From Physcomitrium patens (lineage: Eukaryota > Streptophyta > Bryopsida > Funariales > Funariaceae), in assembly GCF_000002425.4 (NCBI RefSeq), contig NC_037265.1, forward strand, positions 6,704,850 to 6,768,849: a DNA stretch of 64,000 bases. The letters run 5' to 3'. The notes below the pieces were generated by a model. The model was not told the DNA's origin, did not search any database, and worked only from the letters and a program-made list of their open reading frames with translations. Shown piece by piece: positions 37,000 to 48,308 of the stretch (positions are counted from its first letter, which is position 1; every line of letters begins with the position of its first letter). The position numbers and the translations under genes were made by a program.

Positions 37000-38180
37000 A
37001 ATAGTAAAGTCAAATTCTTGCAAGAATAAAATCCATCGTGCAATACGACTACTCAAGTGAGGCTTATTAATCATATATTTTAAAGCATCATGGTCGACAT
37101 TAAAAATAAATTTATAACTAAGAAGATAATGTCAAAATTTTTGTACTGAATAAATCATCTCCAATGCTTCTCGTTCGGTTGTTGTATAATTTCTTTTAGT
37201 TGCTATCAATTGATGACTTGCATAATAAATAGGGTGATCATAATCCTGGTCATCTTTCTGGCTTAGTACAGAACCAATCGCGACATTAGATGCATCTACA
37301 TAAACTTGGAATGGTTTTGTCCAACAAGGTGCTACCAATATTGGTACTAAAATCAATTTCTATTTCAATGTTTTGAACGTAATTATACATTCTTTTGTCC
37401 AAAATGGATTAGTCCCATCGAATGGTAGTTTTTTCAAGAAATTTGTCAAGAGAAGGCATATAATTACAAATAGACAGATAAATTACTGATAATAACTGAC
37501 ATGGCCGATAAATACTTGAACACCCGTAATAGTGTCTGGTTGCTTTAATTCTACTATAATATTTATTTTATCTGGATCTGTAGCAATGCCTGCCATCGAA
37601 ACTATATGACCTAATAGTTTACCAGAAGCCACACCAAACTGATACTTTTTTGAATTTAAAGAAATTCCATATTTGGCACATTGATTCAAATATTGACCAA
37701 GACATTCTAAATGCGTGGCTCTCATACTAAATGTACAGAAATCATCTAAAAATATTTCCATTGAAATTCATAGATAATCTGGGAATGCTTGCATCATTAC
37801 CCTTTGAAATGTAGCTGGTGCATTACAAAGTCCAAACAGCATAACCTTATAGGCAAAGGTCCCTCAATCCGTGGTAAAAGTAGTTTTTGATTAGTCTTCT
37901 TTTACAATCTTAATTTGATTATAACCGGAGAATCCATCAAGAAATAAATAACATTCATGTCTAATGATAACATCCAATATACTATCCGTGAATGGTAAAG
38001 GAAAATAATCCTTCTTGGTAGCTGCATTTAATTTTTGGAAATCTTGACAGATACAAATTTTTCCATTATTTTTTGGTACCATAACAATTGGTGAAACTCA
38101 TTCACTGAAAAGAACCGGATAGATAAATCCAACCTCTAAGACTTTATCTAGTTCTTCTTTTACCATAAGTGAGTACTTTG
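37000..38180 (-). pseudogene. Element C reverse transcriptase and RNase H
   Basis: Pre-RT FNPKYSLMVKEELDKVLEVG (about 38130-38190) leads into VSPIVMVPKNNGKICICQDF, KLNAATKKDYFPLPFTDSIL and LFLDGFSGYNQIKI. Between 37880 and 37760 the frame shifts once. The YxDD box is MEIFLDDFCTFS at about 37740. The thumb includes KYGISLNSKKYQFGVASGKL. RNase H (37132-37356) reads PFQVYVDASNVAIGSVLSQK and KRNYTTTEREALEMIYSVQK. It has a handful of stops and is the most readable pol of its family in the window. Confidence 0.87.
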
Positions 38181-38322
38181 GATTAAATCGATATTGTCTT
38201 TGACGTACTCGTATAGCGTTCTACTCCAATATAATTCGATGCTCACAAACTTCAGCTGGAATTCCTTTCAAATTCACATATGACCATACAAAAGTAGTTT
38301 TATGCTATAAAAAGTAATCCAC

Positions 38323-39468
38323 CTAAATTTCTTTCTCCTTATCTTTTATACCATGGTAAATCTGAATGATTTGAAAAGCCTCCGCTGTACCTAAATTAAT
38401 TGGTTGACATCGCTGAATTTCAGGAGTCTCTGGAATAATGTTCTGCTCTATTTCAAAATCTTTCATAAAATCCGATAAATTAGAACTTTCCAACTCCAGT
38501 TCTATAGTACTAATGTGATTAACATCTTGTCTATTCATCCAATATGCAATCATATGATCAGAATCATCAATAACATCTGAAGGAACTAAGTACTTTCCCG
38601 GTCCCTTGCACTGGTAGTTCATTCTAGTGTGCTCCACAACTTGCCTTATATCAGCATAAATTGGGACAGGTCTACCAATTTCTTCTTCTATAGACTCCTC
38701 TTCACAATCCGACATGAATTCTAAACTGACAACTTGAGTTTTTTTGTAATATTGGACAGGGTACATTTGAAGCACAATTTTATCATTACCTTTTCCAATT
38801 GTCAATGTACCATGGCCCCAGTCATTTCAAGCTTTAGCTTGATACAACCACAGTCGCCCCAATAAAATTGGGTATGACAATATAGAGCTTTGCAATCGAA
38901 AAACAATATAATCAATTTTGTAGGTAAACTCCGTAATTATTGTATCAATACTTCATAAAATATCCATAGGTTTAACTCAACAAGAGTGAGCCATTCTCAA
39001 ATCTACTGTAGTAGGCAATAAGTGATCCAAACCCAAATCCTCTATTATAGTGGCATTTATAAGATTTATACTAGATCCTCCATCTACTTGCACTCCCGAT
39101 AATAACACTCCATCAATTGAGACATCAATCGTTGGTGCACCCAGATCAGAATTCAAAGTTAATTCTTGAATTTCTTTATTTTGAGATCTACGACAAATTA
39201 ATGAGGAATTCAAGATAGTTTGGTACTCAGGTGCTACCGCCAATAGTTGATTCATAGATATCATGAGTTGTATGGTGCCCAAATCTTTTAGAATATCATA
39301 TGGTTCTGTATTAGTGGTAATTTTTAATGTCTGTTTCTTCTTCCCCGTCCTAGACACCAATGTAAGTAAATTGGTTTTCTCTATATTAAAAATTGATAAA
39401 GCTATTGGAATTGAATTTGACAGAGCCTGTAAAATCAATTCTTTCAATGGATAAGATTGTTCTCCCAA
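38323..39468 (-). pseudogene. Element C protease and protease-RT linker
   Basis: 38977-39468 has IDVSIDGVLLSGVQVDGGSS, where VDGGSS replaces VDSGSS/VDTGSS at the protease active site, then INLINATIIEDLGLDHLLPT. 38323-38805 holds the end of the protease domain (WGHGTLTIGKGNDKIVLQM) and an acidic linker (MSDCEEESIEEEIGRPVP) leading to the RT. Both frames sit in the same direction and are separated by stops. Confidence 0.75.
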
Positions 39469-39879
39469 TTAGGCTGATATTGGTTCTTTGGAATTCATGC
39501 CTCTTAGAGGATCTTTCAATAGAAATGACGTTTCTCAAAACTGTGTAAAAAATGGAACAGCTCGATATAGAACCAAAGCCTCCATAATTGGTACTTCATT
39601 AGGAAGCACAACCGATTCAGGTCTTATACTAAGTAAGGGGCCCACGTCAAGACCTGGATTGGATGGTCACGTAATTGGGTCCTATTGACCTTTTGCTTCA
39701 AGATCACCCAAATGTTGAATTGGTTCTTTTTCTTTTTGTTAACTTCTTGTATGGACAGCTTCGATTATTTCTACCTGATGAACTGGTGAATCTTGAGGAC
39801 CTTGATTTATCTCCTCTATTATTCCTTGGCTTTGGATCTGCTGATCTCGATTATTGAAATTGAATGGAGCATTACATTA

Positions 39880-41600
39880 TTAATAAGTATGTCTTGACTG
39901 CTTGTAATTCGTACATACTGGCACATAATCGTCACTGGCTTTGGGATTGGAACATTCACTCATATAATGACCAATTTGTCTACAACAAAAACAACGAAGT
40001 GGTCTTCTTGCACTTCCATTTGGTATATTGGATGTCTCCATCGGTATATACCTACTAGGCTTGTTCCATGTAGGATTAGAAAATGATCTTGGTTGTCCCG
40101 TTGAAATGGAGGGAACTTGGTTCAATGACACCCATGGAGCATATTGTTGATACCTATGCTGCTCCTTCCCATAGTTCTGGAGGTTTGATGCAGACCCCTG
40201 ATTAAAATTGGAACTTTGAAAATTATTGAATATTTGATTTTATCAATTAGATCAATTTTTATTCCATCCATACGTATTTCTCATTTAAACTTGATTGACT
40301 TTCCACTAAGTCGGTGGAATGATGGTTTGATTATTGAATTATTATTGCTTTTGTAAATGCTAGCAGTTTTTGGTAGGGTGCTTTCTTCCACAAAATATAC
40401 ATTGTACACTCGTTTGTCTGGGTGATGGACATTCTGTATCAAAATGACCTTGCCTCTTACAATTATTACACCATACATTAGGTCTCGTATTAGAAGGCTT
40501 ATGTCGTTTCTCGTTATCTTTAGCCAAATTCATGGCCAATTCTTCCATCTTTTTTATTAGATTTAATAACAAGGCTTCATTTGGATCTTTAACAGTCATA
40601 TTTGTGAACAACTCTGATTGTTGATAGGTTGGGGATGTAAGATAAGGTGGCATCGTTATTGGCGCTATTGCTTAGAGTGGTGTAGCATTAATTGGTTGTT
40701 GTAATATAACATTCTTCACATTGGATGCAATCATTTGTGGATAATTATCCATCGATACATTTCTCGATTATATTTGTTGGCTTCTTGAACTTGGAATCAA
40801 CGTGGCTCCCACTGTTAACAATTGGTCATAATGACATTCTTTCTATACCTTTTTTCGTACCAACAATGCCTCTACTGTAGCTAGTCGAGCCTCTTTTACA
40901 AATATTTTTAATTTTGGTGGATGCAAACCATTGATTAATATTGACAATATAAATGTATCTCACATTTGATTATTTGACCATTTACAAAGTATATCCACAA
41001 TCCGGCCATAATAAGACTCTACTGATTTTCCAGCAAATATCGTGCTATTCATAAAACTTTCTCAAAGTCAATCTTCAAATCCAATTGGTCTAAAATGGAT
41101 TAGAAAGGCATTCTTCAAGGCCTCCCAATTGAGAAATCTACCCATTGGTTGTCAAATATACTATTCAAAAGTTGTATCTTTTAAAGTTGCTTGCAACCAT
41201 CTCAACTAAATATCTTCAGTTCTACCATTATTAGCCATGCAAGCTATCAAGAATTGAAATATATGGTGATTGAGATCACAGCCCGGTCAACCACTAAAAG
41301 TAGGTAATGGTGCCACACTTGTAGTTCGGTCTCCTAACTCCCATTTATACTACAATTGGTACTTTTGGCACTTCCATGGCTATTAGTGTTATCATTAGTC
41401 TCCTTATTATTTGAATTTGAAATTTTCTTCCTTTGGTTTTTTTTAGACTTATAATTCCTTTTTGTCATTCCCGTAGGATATTTCTTATGCGTAATCGCTT
41501 CAGTCTTTCTTTTGCTTGTCGATTAATTCGTTGATAATCTTTTCCTTCATGATTATGATTCATAATCTTTCATTCTTCCTAGCAAAATTAATACTGCCTT
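39880..41600 (-). pseudogene. Element C gag with multiple zinc knuckles
   Basis: The 40360-40653 frame ends in CNNCKRQGHFDTECPSP, a CCHC knuckle, followed by CIFCGRKHPTKNC, a second knuckle with a three-residue middle spacing. A third, CFCCRQIGHYMSECSNPK, lies at about 39950-40010, and a fourth degraded one (VCTNYKQSRHTY) follows. Upstream the capsid region to 41600 is degraded. Three or more knuckles per gag is more than the usual one or two in Ty3 elements. Confidence 0.75.
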
Positions 41601-41713
41601 GAATTATAACTCACATATTTGTAACCCTAAAACTGGTTCTTTTCACGTTCTCATTCAACATATAATTCTATCTCTCATACAATCAATTTTTAATATTTCA
41701 TATTGTTATCATT

Positions 41714-41731
41714 TCTCCGGCAGTAGTGCCA
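41714..41731 (-). other. Primer-binding site of element C (tRNA-Asp type)
   Basis: Minus strand TGGCACTACTGCCGGAGA, three bases inside the 5' LTR. It matches 13 of 18 positions of TGGCGCCGTTGCCGGGGA, with all five differences being transitions. Same type as element D. Confidence 0.7.
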
Positions 41732-41734
41732 AAA

Positions 41735-42305
41735 TGTTGTTCTCGTTGTGTTCAAGCTTCAGTATACCAAAGCAATTGAACTAATAGAGGTGGATTTGAA
41801 TACAATGAAAGATTGGTTATATAAATTGGGTCTATTAGTGTCACAATTGACTGTATTCTGGCTATTTGAAATCAAGTATCAAACTACAAAATACCAAGGC
41901 TTACTACTTCCATCTTAATTCAATCTATAATCCATTCTATGATTATCAATTCAATAATACTTCTCTCAATCCTAATTCTTCATAAGCAAATAATAAAAAA
42001 AACAAAGAGGTAGCACCAAGCTTACCTCGGCTTACGACTCTCATAGTCTGGCTTACGACTCTCATAGTCTGGCTTACGACTCTCAGAGTCTAGCCCTCGG
42101 CTTATGACTTTCAACTTATTTATCCTACCAAAAAGATGATCCGTCGGCCAATGGATTCCAAAGGTTATGACCCTTTGAATTCTTAACCATTTATTTCACT
42201 AACAACCTACTATTATCAACTAAACTACCTAACCATAAGTCTAGTTCTCAAAGTTATCAACAACCAACCAGTAACTTATCACAAAGTTTATTTACCTATT
42301 CTACA
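41735..42305 (-). repeat. 5' LTR of element C
   Basis: 571 bases, from TGTAGAATAGG (own strand) to CAACA. Partner of 24278-24827. Contains three tandem copies of the phrase GGCTTACGACTCTCATAGTCT at about 42030-42100. Confidence 0.9.
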
Positions 42306-42366
42306 ATCATCTAATCTTTTAATAATTTTATATGTTTAACATCTCAAAAAAGCTAGTATATAAGCT

Positions 42367-42986
42367 TGTTACTAAGAATTATTGGTTACAAGCTTGATTG
42401 AGTTTTTTAATTTCGAGTATAGATGTGAGTCATGTATATATATATGTATTCTAGTAAATACCTTTATGATTAAGTAGAAGTAAGTAAAAATAAATAAAAA
42501 TAGATTAATTTCATAATACCTTCTAGATAAGCTTTCTAAAAGCTTTATAGATGTTGCTTTGATTTTATATGTATTTATAGTTGATTGATAGATTAGACTC
42601 TTGGTCAACAAATTAACCATGTATTGATAGCTTACAGATTAAGCTAACTATATAGTGCACATATAGACAACTTGCCTTACAAGTTGAGATATGTATCTTA
42701 CAAAGTCAACACGTTTTAGAGGTCTTATAGGACATTACTACATAGCTCCTACTTAAGAATATATATGGAAGCAAGAGTGAAGTCTTTTTCACTCTTGTCA
42801 ATGCTTTTCTAGTCTTTAGTCTTATTTCAAGACTTTTTAGTCTTCTTATTTTTGATAATAGCCATTCTAGTTCAATACTATATCATCTTTGAGTAACTTT
42901 TTAGTTCTTTTCAATGATACAAGAGTGTATTGAGGATTTCTTTCTTCAAGTTTTATATCCTTGATATTATGCTATAATTATGCCTT
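42367..42986 (+). repeat. Solo LTR of the G family
   Basis: Reverse-complement match to the LTR of element G (22970-23570), in particular CTTACAAAGTCAACACG, TGAGTAACTTTTTAGTTCTTTTC and GTATTGAGGATTTCTTTCTTCAAG. It carries no internal sequence. It lies between the element C insertion and the reverse transcriptase of M. A poly(A) run of about 30 bases follows at once. Exact ends are approximate. Confidence 0.6.
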
Positions 42987-42987
42987 C

Positions 42988-42989
<2 letters not shown>

Positions 42990-43019
<30 letters not shown>

Positions 43020-43660
43020 AATTACATAAAGAAATAGATGTATAAAAACTATCATCTAGTTAATCCTAACACTAATTTTAATTGATATCTAATACCAATA
43101 CTAAAAGAATTATTTGATGCAATAGGATTTTTTTAAGTATTCAATACTTTGGATTTAAAATCTAGTTATCACCAATTAACATTACTTATTGAAGATCAAA
43201 TAAAGACAATATTTTGAAGAATTGATCAAGATGACAAAGATCAATTCTATCATTGAAAGTTCCTTCTACTTGGTCTTAAGCATGCACTAGTTGAGTTTCA
43301 ATGGATGATGGACCAAGTTTTATCTAACTTGTAATTTTCTAGATATTATATTAATGATATTATCATTTTTAGTAGCACTTAATAAGATTATGTGAGGCAT
43401 TTACAAGCAATATTTTAGCAATTATGGCAATAGAAATTATGCTTGCATCATCATAAGTAAAATTCATTAATGAATAATTACTATAATTAGATCATATGAT
43501 TATTCCAAGAGATCTTGATGAAGAACAAGCAAAGGTAGATGCTTTGTAGAAAATCTCAATACTAAGTGATGTTTTATAACTTCAAGCTTTCTTAGAATTG
43601 ATAAATTAGTAAAGATTAGTTTAAAACTTTAGCATCATTATTAAGCCTTTAACTATTTTT
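42990..43660 (+). pseudogene. Element M reverse transcriptase remnant
   Basis: Plus-strand: NTLDLKSSYHQLTLL (about 43145), then WRIDQDDKDQFYHWKF, then LLGLKHALVEFQWMMDQVL (GLKNAPAEFQ in relatives), then FSRYYINDIIIFS at about 43325, where the YIDD box has become YIND, so the catalytic aspartate pair is lost. QAKVDAL-x-KISILSDVL and NFSIIIKPLT (43525-43655) are the thumb and connection. It shares only distant identity with C, A and G. Multiple stops. Confidence 0.8.
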
Positions 43661-43701
43661 ATAGCATCATTATTAACCCTTTAACTATTTTTATAGCATC
43701 A

Positions 43702-45000
43702 TGTTATAATTTGGATATTATGTAAAAATAATGTACATAAATATTTTATGTATAATTTATTATGTAATATAATAAGAATTATATTATTAGATTTTAATTA
43801 ATCACAAAATATGGTTAGATTACTACTTTGAAGTGATTATTTTGAAAGGACAATTATTGAAGTTGATTTTATATTGATAATAGTTTTTATATATTTAGAA
43901 CTACCTTTATTAGATATTGGTGATTTTTAAAATTTTATTTTATTTTTTTATTTGATATTTAGAATATATATGATGTAAATCTTATAAGAAAAAAGATTGG
44001 AGAGGGATTTTGGTGGCAAAAAGAATAGTTAAGGCATCCATATAGATGAATGGAGATGGATGATAAAAATCTCCATTGCTATTATCGAAAAGGCATGTCC
44101 AATGGGCTTCAAGGAGGCTGTCCGAGGCCTTATTAGGAATTAGGGTTACTTTTTGGAAAAAAATTGAACTTAAGAGGCTAGAATCAAAGTATTTAGGATT
44201 TTTACTATAGTTTTGATGAAAATTTTGGATGATTTGGAGGTTCTATGAAAGAGATATTGACACTCAAAGTTAAGGTATTGGTTTTGTATCCACTGTCACT
44301 CTTTTAGATATAACATGTGCATACAGAAAGCAATGAAGGATTGGAGGCTAGGGTTGAAGAGGACACTTTTTTGGCTATACTATTCACATATTATTTGGTA
44401 TATTCTAAGTTGGCATAAGGAGTTATAGGAAGTTGAAGTCAATGCTTGCAATTTAAGGGCAATAAATAACCCGATTTATTAATGGTTGTATTTTAATCAT
44501 ATTTCAAGTAATTTGATAAGATTTTGGCCATATATTTCTAAAAATATTTTTTATTATGTTGATAAACTTTATAAAAAAAAAATTAGCATTTGAAGTTTGG
44601 GTTTTTGAAATATGGAGAAAATAGTATTTGGATGCTTGTAAATTAAGATTGAAAGCATCTTCTAGGATTTTTAAGATGTCAGACGATTTATAGTACATTT
44701 ATGGTTCTTTTTTTTATATTCAAGATTAAGGATAAATTCTAAATTATCTAAAAATTTGAGAAAAATTAAATAATTAGATCAAGAGATATAGATTTCTAAA
44801 GTTTGAAAGTAAAAAAAACCATTTATGGGAGAAAAGAGTTTTGCTATAATTTGGATATTTTATGTAAAGTAAAAGGATTTTTGAAAATCAAGACTTTATA
44901 TATATGTTAAAAATGGAGATATGGAGCTATGAAAAAATTATGATATAAAGATGGATATTTGTAAGAGGATAATGGATTTTCTTTGAACTTATAGAAATTC
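43702..45000 (-). repeat. Solo LTR B4 (family B, inverted)
   Basis: Matches the reverse complement of LTR B2, best around 44090-44160 (AATGGGCTTCAAGGAGGCTG) and 44250-44330 (CACTGTCACTC). It lies between RT and RNase H of M. The left edge TGTTATAATTTGG at 43702 is fairly clear. The right end decays and is approximate. Confidence 0.65.
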
Positions 45001-45262
45001 AAACTTTTTGCCAAAAAATTAGTTATGATTTGATATAGCAAAGGATGTTAGGCCATTTTTAGATGCTTTGAAAAGCCTTATGTATAAATCTTCTTAAATA
45101 TAAAGGATTTTTATCAATAGAATATCTTTTGATACTATTATATTTCTTTGGCCTGTATAATAAGAATACATCATTTTCTAGAGCTTGGCCAAAAAATTAA
45201 AGCTAAATTTTCTACATCTATATATCCACTATATTCTTAGATAGAAAATAACGCCATATTAC

Positions 45263-45740
45263 AATGGATAAAGATCAACCATGGACTTGGAGACATAAGC
45301 AACAACAAGCATTTAACATATTGAAGGAAAAGTTGGATTCAATTCCAATGCTTCAATATTTGGATGCCAATAGACCTCTTGAACTACACATAAATTAAAG
45401 TGCAATAGAATTGAGAATAGTCTTGATACAAAAAGGTGACGTAAGATAGAAATATGTTATTGTATTTTCTTCTTGAAGTAATAACAATACAGAGTCAAAT
45501 TATTCATCTTACAAAGGAGAAGCTTTGGCAGCAATTTGGACCATTGGTCACTTTTGACCTTACTTGTATGGTCAATATTTCATATTAGTAAGTAACCATC
45601 AATCTTTGAAGTGGCTTATTGAGTCAGACAAGCTTACTTGTAAGCTTGTAAGATGGACTTTGTTCCTTGAAAAATATAATTTTAAAATTGTGCATTGAAT
45701 AGATATTATCAATTTAGATGCTAATATATTTTTTTAATAA
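45263..45740 (+). pseudogene. Element M RNase H remnant
   Basis: MDKDQPWTWRHKQQQAFNIL starts the frame, followed by LKEKLDSIPMLQYLDANRP, SNNNTESNYSSYKGEALAAI and SLKWLIESDKLTCKLVRWTL. RNase H core with the conserved Glu (EALAAI) and His in HQSLKWL (SNHQ instead of TDHQ). Six stops interrupt it; three TGA and others are consistent with CGA-to-TGA and CAA-to-TAA decay. Confidence 0.8.
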
Positions 45741-45759
45741 TCTATATCTTTTAAAAGAA

Positions 45760-46860
45760 GACTTAATGAAAGCTTAATGGCATAGAAATTGTGATTGAGA
45801 AGCAATTCTTAGATAGCATGTAGCCACATACTTGACTTTAATGTGAGGTTTTGTAATCATAGTTCTTGACAACAATTTAGATGAAAAATTGGACAAGAAT
45901 CAAATAATTAGTGATGCATAAAAAGATCTTGTAATTTTATACAAGCTTCAATAAGGAATATTTCTTTCAGCTAATTCTTATATAGAAAGAAATAAGATTA
46001 GTCATTGAATAATAATATTTGATTAAAAGAGAAATTTGTTATTTTGTTTGTAGCTTAATAGAGCTAGGCTTATAATTTCAAGGCCAAATCAAAGAACCTT
46101 CTTAATACAATAAGTACATGAACAATTTGGATATTTTGGGATATGCAAGTTACATTTTATATCATGTAATCAATATTAGTTGAGTAATATATATTAACAA
46201 AAGGCTATATATGTTTTTTGATGTGAAGTATGTGATTAAGCTTTAATAATTTATTACCTCAATTGAAGCTATTGCCTGTAATGGATTTGTGTTACTTCAT
46301 GTTGTAATTATTTGTTGTTATCTTATGTGGAGCTAAATATATATAAGTGATGGTAGAATATTTTAGCAAGTGGATTGAATTTGTAGCTTTATGTTAAAAC
46401 TCTTTGGAATTGGTATCTATGGCCTTTCTTGATTGAATATTAGTACATTTTGGAGCACTTGATGAAGTGTTAATATGTCAAGGAAGAGAGTTTCTTAAAA
46501 GTTTCGAGGTTTTATATACTAAAGCCTTGATAGATTATTGTATCATATCTAAAAATCATTATGAAGCAATTGGCCTAACTTAGCAGGTTGTTCAGACTAT
46601 AAAATATAAATTACGAAAGTAGGAATTACTTCATGGAAACTATTGTGATTAAGAATTGATGTTATTGTAGTTTGCAATGGATTATTGCTTTAGTAAATAA
46701 GCATCTTTACTATCTTATAGTCTTTATCAATTGTTGTATGGATGAGAGCCAATTCTATCCAACTCAATATATGAAAAGCTAACTCCAATTGTAGACCTAA
46801 ATAATTTTGATGTGTCAGCTCAATGTCTACATGATTGAATAGATATAAGCCAAATTTTTT
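45760..46860 (+). pseudogene. Element M integrase remnant, core
   Basis: MVEYFSKWIEFVAL (about 46350) follows a degraded first-Asp region. Then FGAPDEVLICQGREFLKSFE, where TDQGREF is usual, so the second catalytic aspartate is gone. NHYEAIGLT and VVQTIKYKLRK mark the third acidic region, and SLYQLLYGXEPILSNSIYEK the end of the core. The frame breaks off near 46860. Confidence 0.75.
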
Positions 46861-46902
46861 TACTCTTAATTAGTTAGAAAAATTATTAGAATAAATAAAT
46901 GG

Positions 46903-46938
<36 letters not shown>

Positions 46939-47990
46939 ATGTAGTTAAATAGGATAAATTATCAAAGAAAAGACTCATTTAGGTATTAAGAACAAAGTGC
47001 AATTATAATATTAGATGAAATAATTATGATTTAAAATTAAATTAAGTAAGAATAATGGTATCAAGTTGATAAAGCAATGAAGCGAAATATAAAAAATAGA
47101 AAATATTTTATTTGAGCCTTTAAAACTAAAAAAATATATTAAAAATAGTAAAAAATTAGACATATTATTTTTAAGCGAGAATAGAATAGAAAAGACATCT
47201 AAAAGGGCCCCTAACAATCTCTTATAAGAGTGTATTAGGAATTTTAAAAAAATAAAATAAAACAAAATAAAACAAAATTAAATAAAAAATTAAATAAAAA
47301 TAAATAAATAAATCCATAGATTGGCAACCTACGTTGTCAGACTTGTGTGGACTACATAGGTTTTGGTCTAGATGGTTACTGACCAAGCAGGTTATATTAA
47401 CCGTGATAGGCAAACAAGGTTGGGAATACCAAAATTTGAATACGATAGAATTAATAAGGATGGTAAGGCGAGACAACACAGATCTATGGTTGTTAGAAAA
47501 TAATTTATATTTAAAAAATATAAAAGAATTATTTTATATTTAATAGATCTTCATTTGATCACATGTTATATTATTGTAAGATAGTAGTTGATTTTTAATG
47601 GTTGTTAGAAAATAAGTTTGGAAGAGTTCTTGTGCATATTTTCTAATATGATAATAGGTAATTGTGATATTGTGATCAACGTTTTAGTATGATTGCTTCT
47701 TTCTTGAAGAATTTGATGTATATGAAAACATTCATAAGTTAATTGCTGGATAGTTAAAATAATTAATTAATTGATTAAAATAATAAATATAATAAATAAT
47801 TTAATTAATTTAATTAATTTAATTTAATTTTTAAAAAATTAAAAAAAATTAAAATTAAAAAATAAATAAATTTTAAAATAAAATCATATGTAAACAAAAG
47901 TTAAAAAAGAAAAGACATCTAATCTTATATAAGTGAAGTTATTCCACCAAACTACCAAATGTAATTAAGGTGGATTGATTTTATTGATAG
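46861..47990. other. AT-rich insert within integrase of element M
   Basis: The integrase frame of M stops near 46860 and resumes near 47990, so about 1.1 kb is inserted. The insert begins with a poly(A) run of about 31 bases (46904-46934) and contains simple repeats of AAAATAAAAT type near 47240-47310. A moderately GC-rich patch at 47320-47480 has GTTATATTAACCGTGATAGG. No terminal repeats or genes are recognised. Confidence 0.45.
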
Positions 47991-48308
47991 TAGAGTTCTT
48001 TAAATAAGCCATGCGTATGGCTATAGAAAACTTATTTATTGCTGCACATCATGACACTTTGTGATATGCTTATATCCATAGTAGAGCTTATCAATCCTAG
48101 TTGCAAAGATTATGTATACTTGCAACAAGAGGTGCCAACAATACTTAATGTTAAGGTAAGGTGCACAATTCTATATGTAAAGAATGTGCTTTCCAATAAT
48201 ATTTTGTTGTTAAAAGCAAGGATTGACAAGAGTATTGGGAGCATTCAAAGAATTGTGCTCCTTGTCATCTTCCTATTGATGATTCTATATATTTTGAATT
48301 GGCAGTTG
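47991..48308 (+). pseudogene. Element M integrase, C-terminal part
   Basis: Continues M after the insert with MAMENLFIAA, HHDTL, YAYIHSRAYQS, LQRLCILATRGANNT-like residues and EHSKNCAPCHLPIDDSIYFE. This is the variable post-core region of the integrase, ending directly before the PHD-like domain. Both frames and stops are damaged. Confidence 0.6.

Larger units (their letters stand above)
24278..42305 (-). mobile_element. Element C: Ty3/gypsy retrotransposon, host of nested element A
   Basis: The ends are two LTR copies, 24278-24827 and 41735-42305, flanked by a perfect 5-base target duplication ATCAT (24273-24277 and 42306-42310). On the minus strand: primer site (41714-41731), gag, protease, RT, RNase H, integrase, accessory coiled-coil ORF, then a purine-rich tract (AATTAGGAGTGGAAC) just before the 3' LTR. 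Element A (24854-35054) was inserted near the 3' end, between the accessory ORF and that tract. The coding frames are interrupted by single stops but much less decayed than D. The element itself was inserted into the pre-RT region of M. Confidence 0.9.

Noticed and set aside
47320-47480. tRNA-like or SINE promoter boxes
   Set aside because: The GGTTGGGAATACC stretch lacks a properly spaced A box and no cloverleaf could be drawn.
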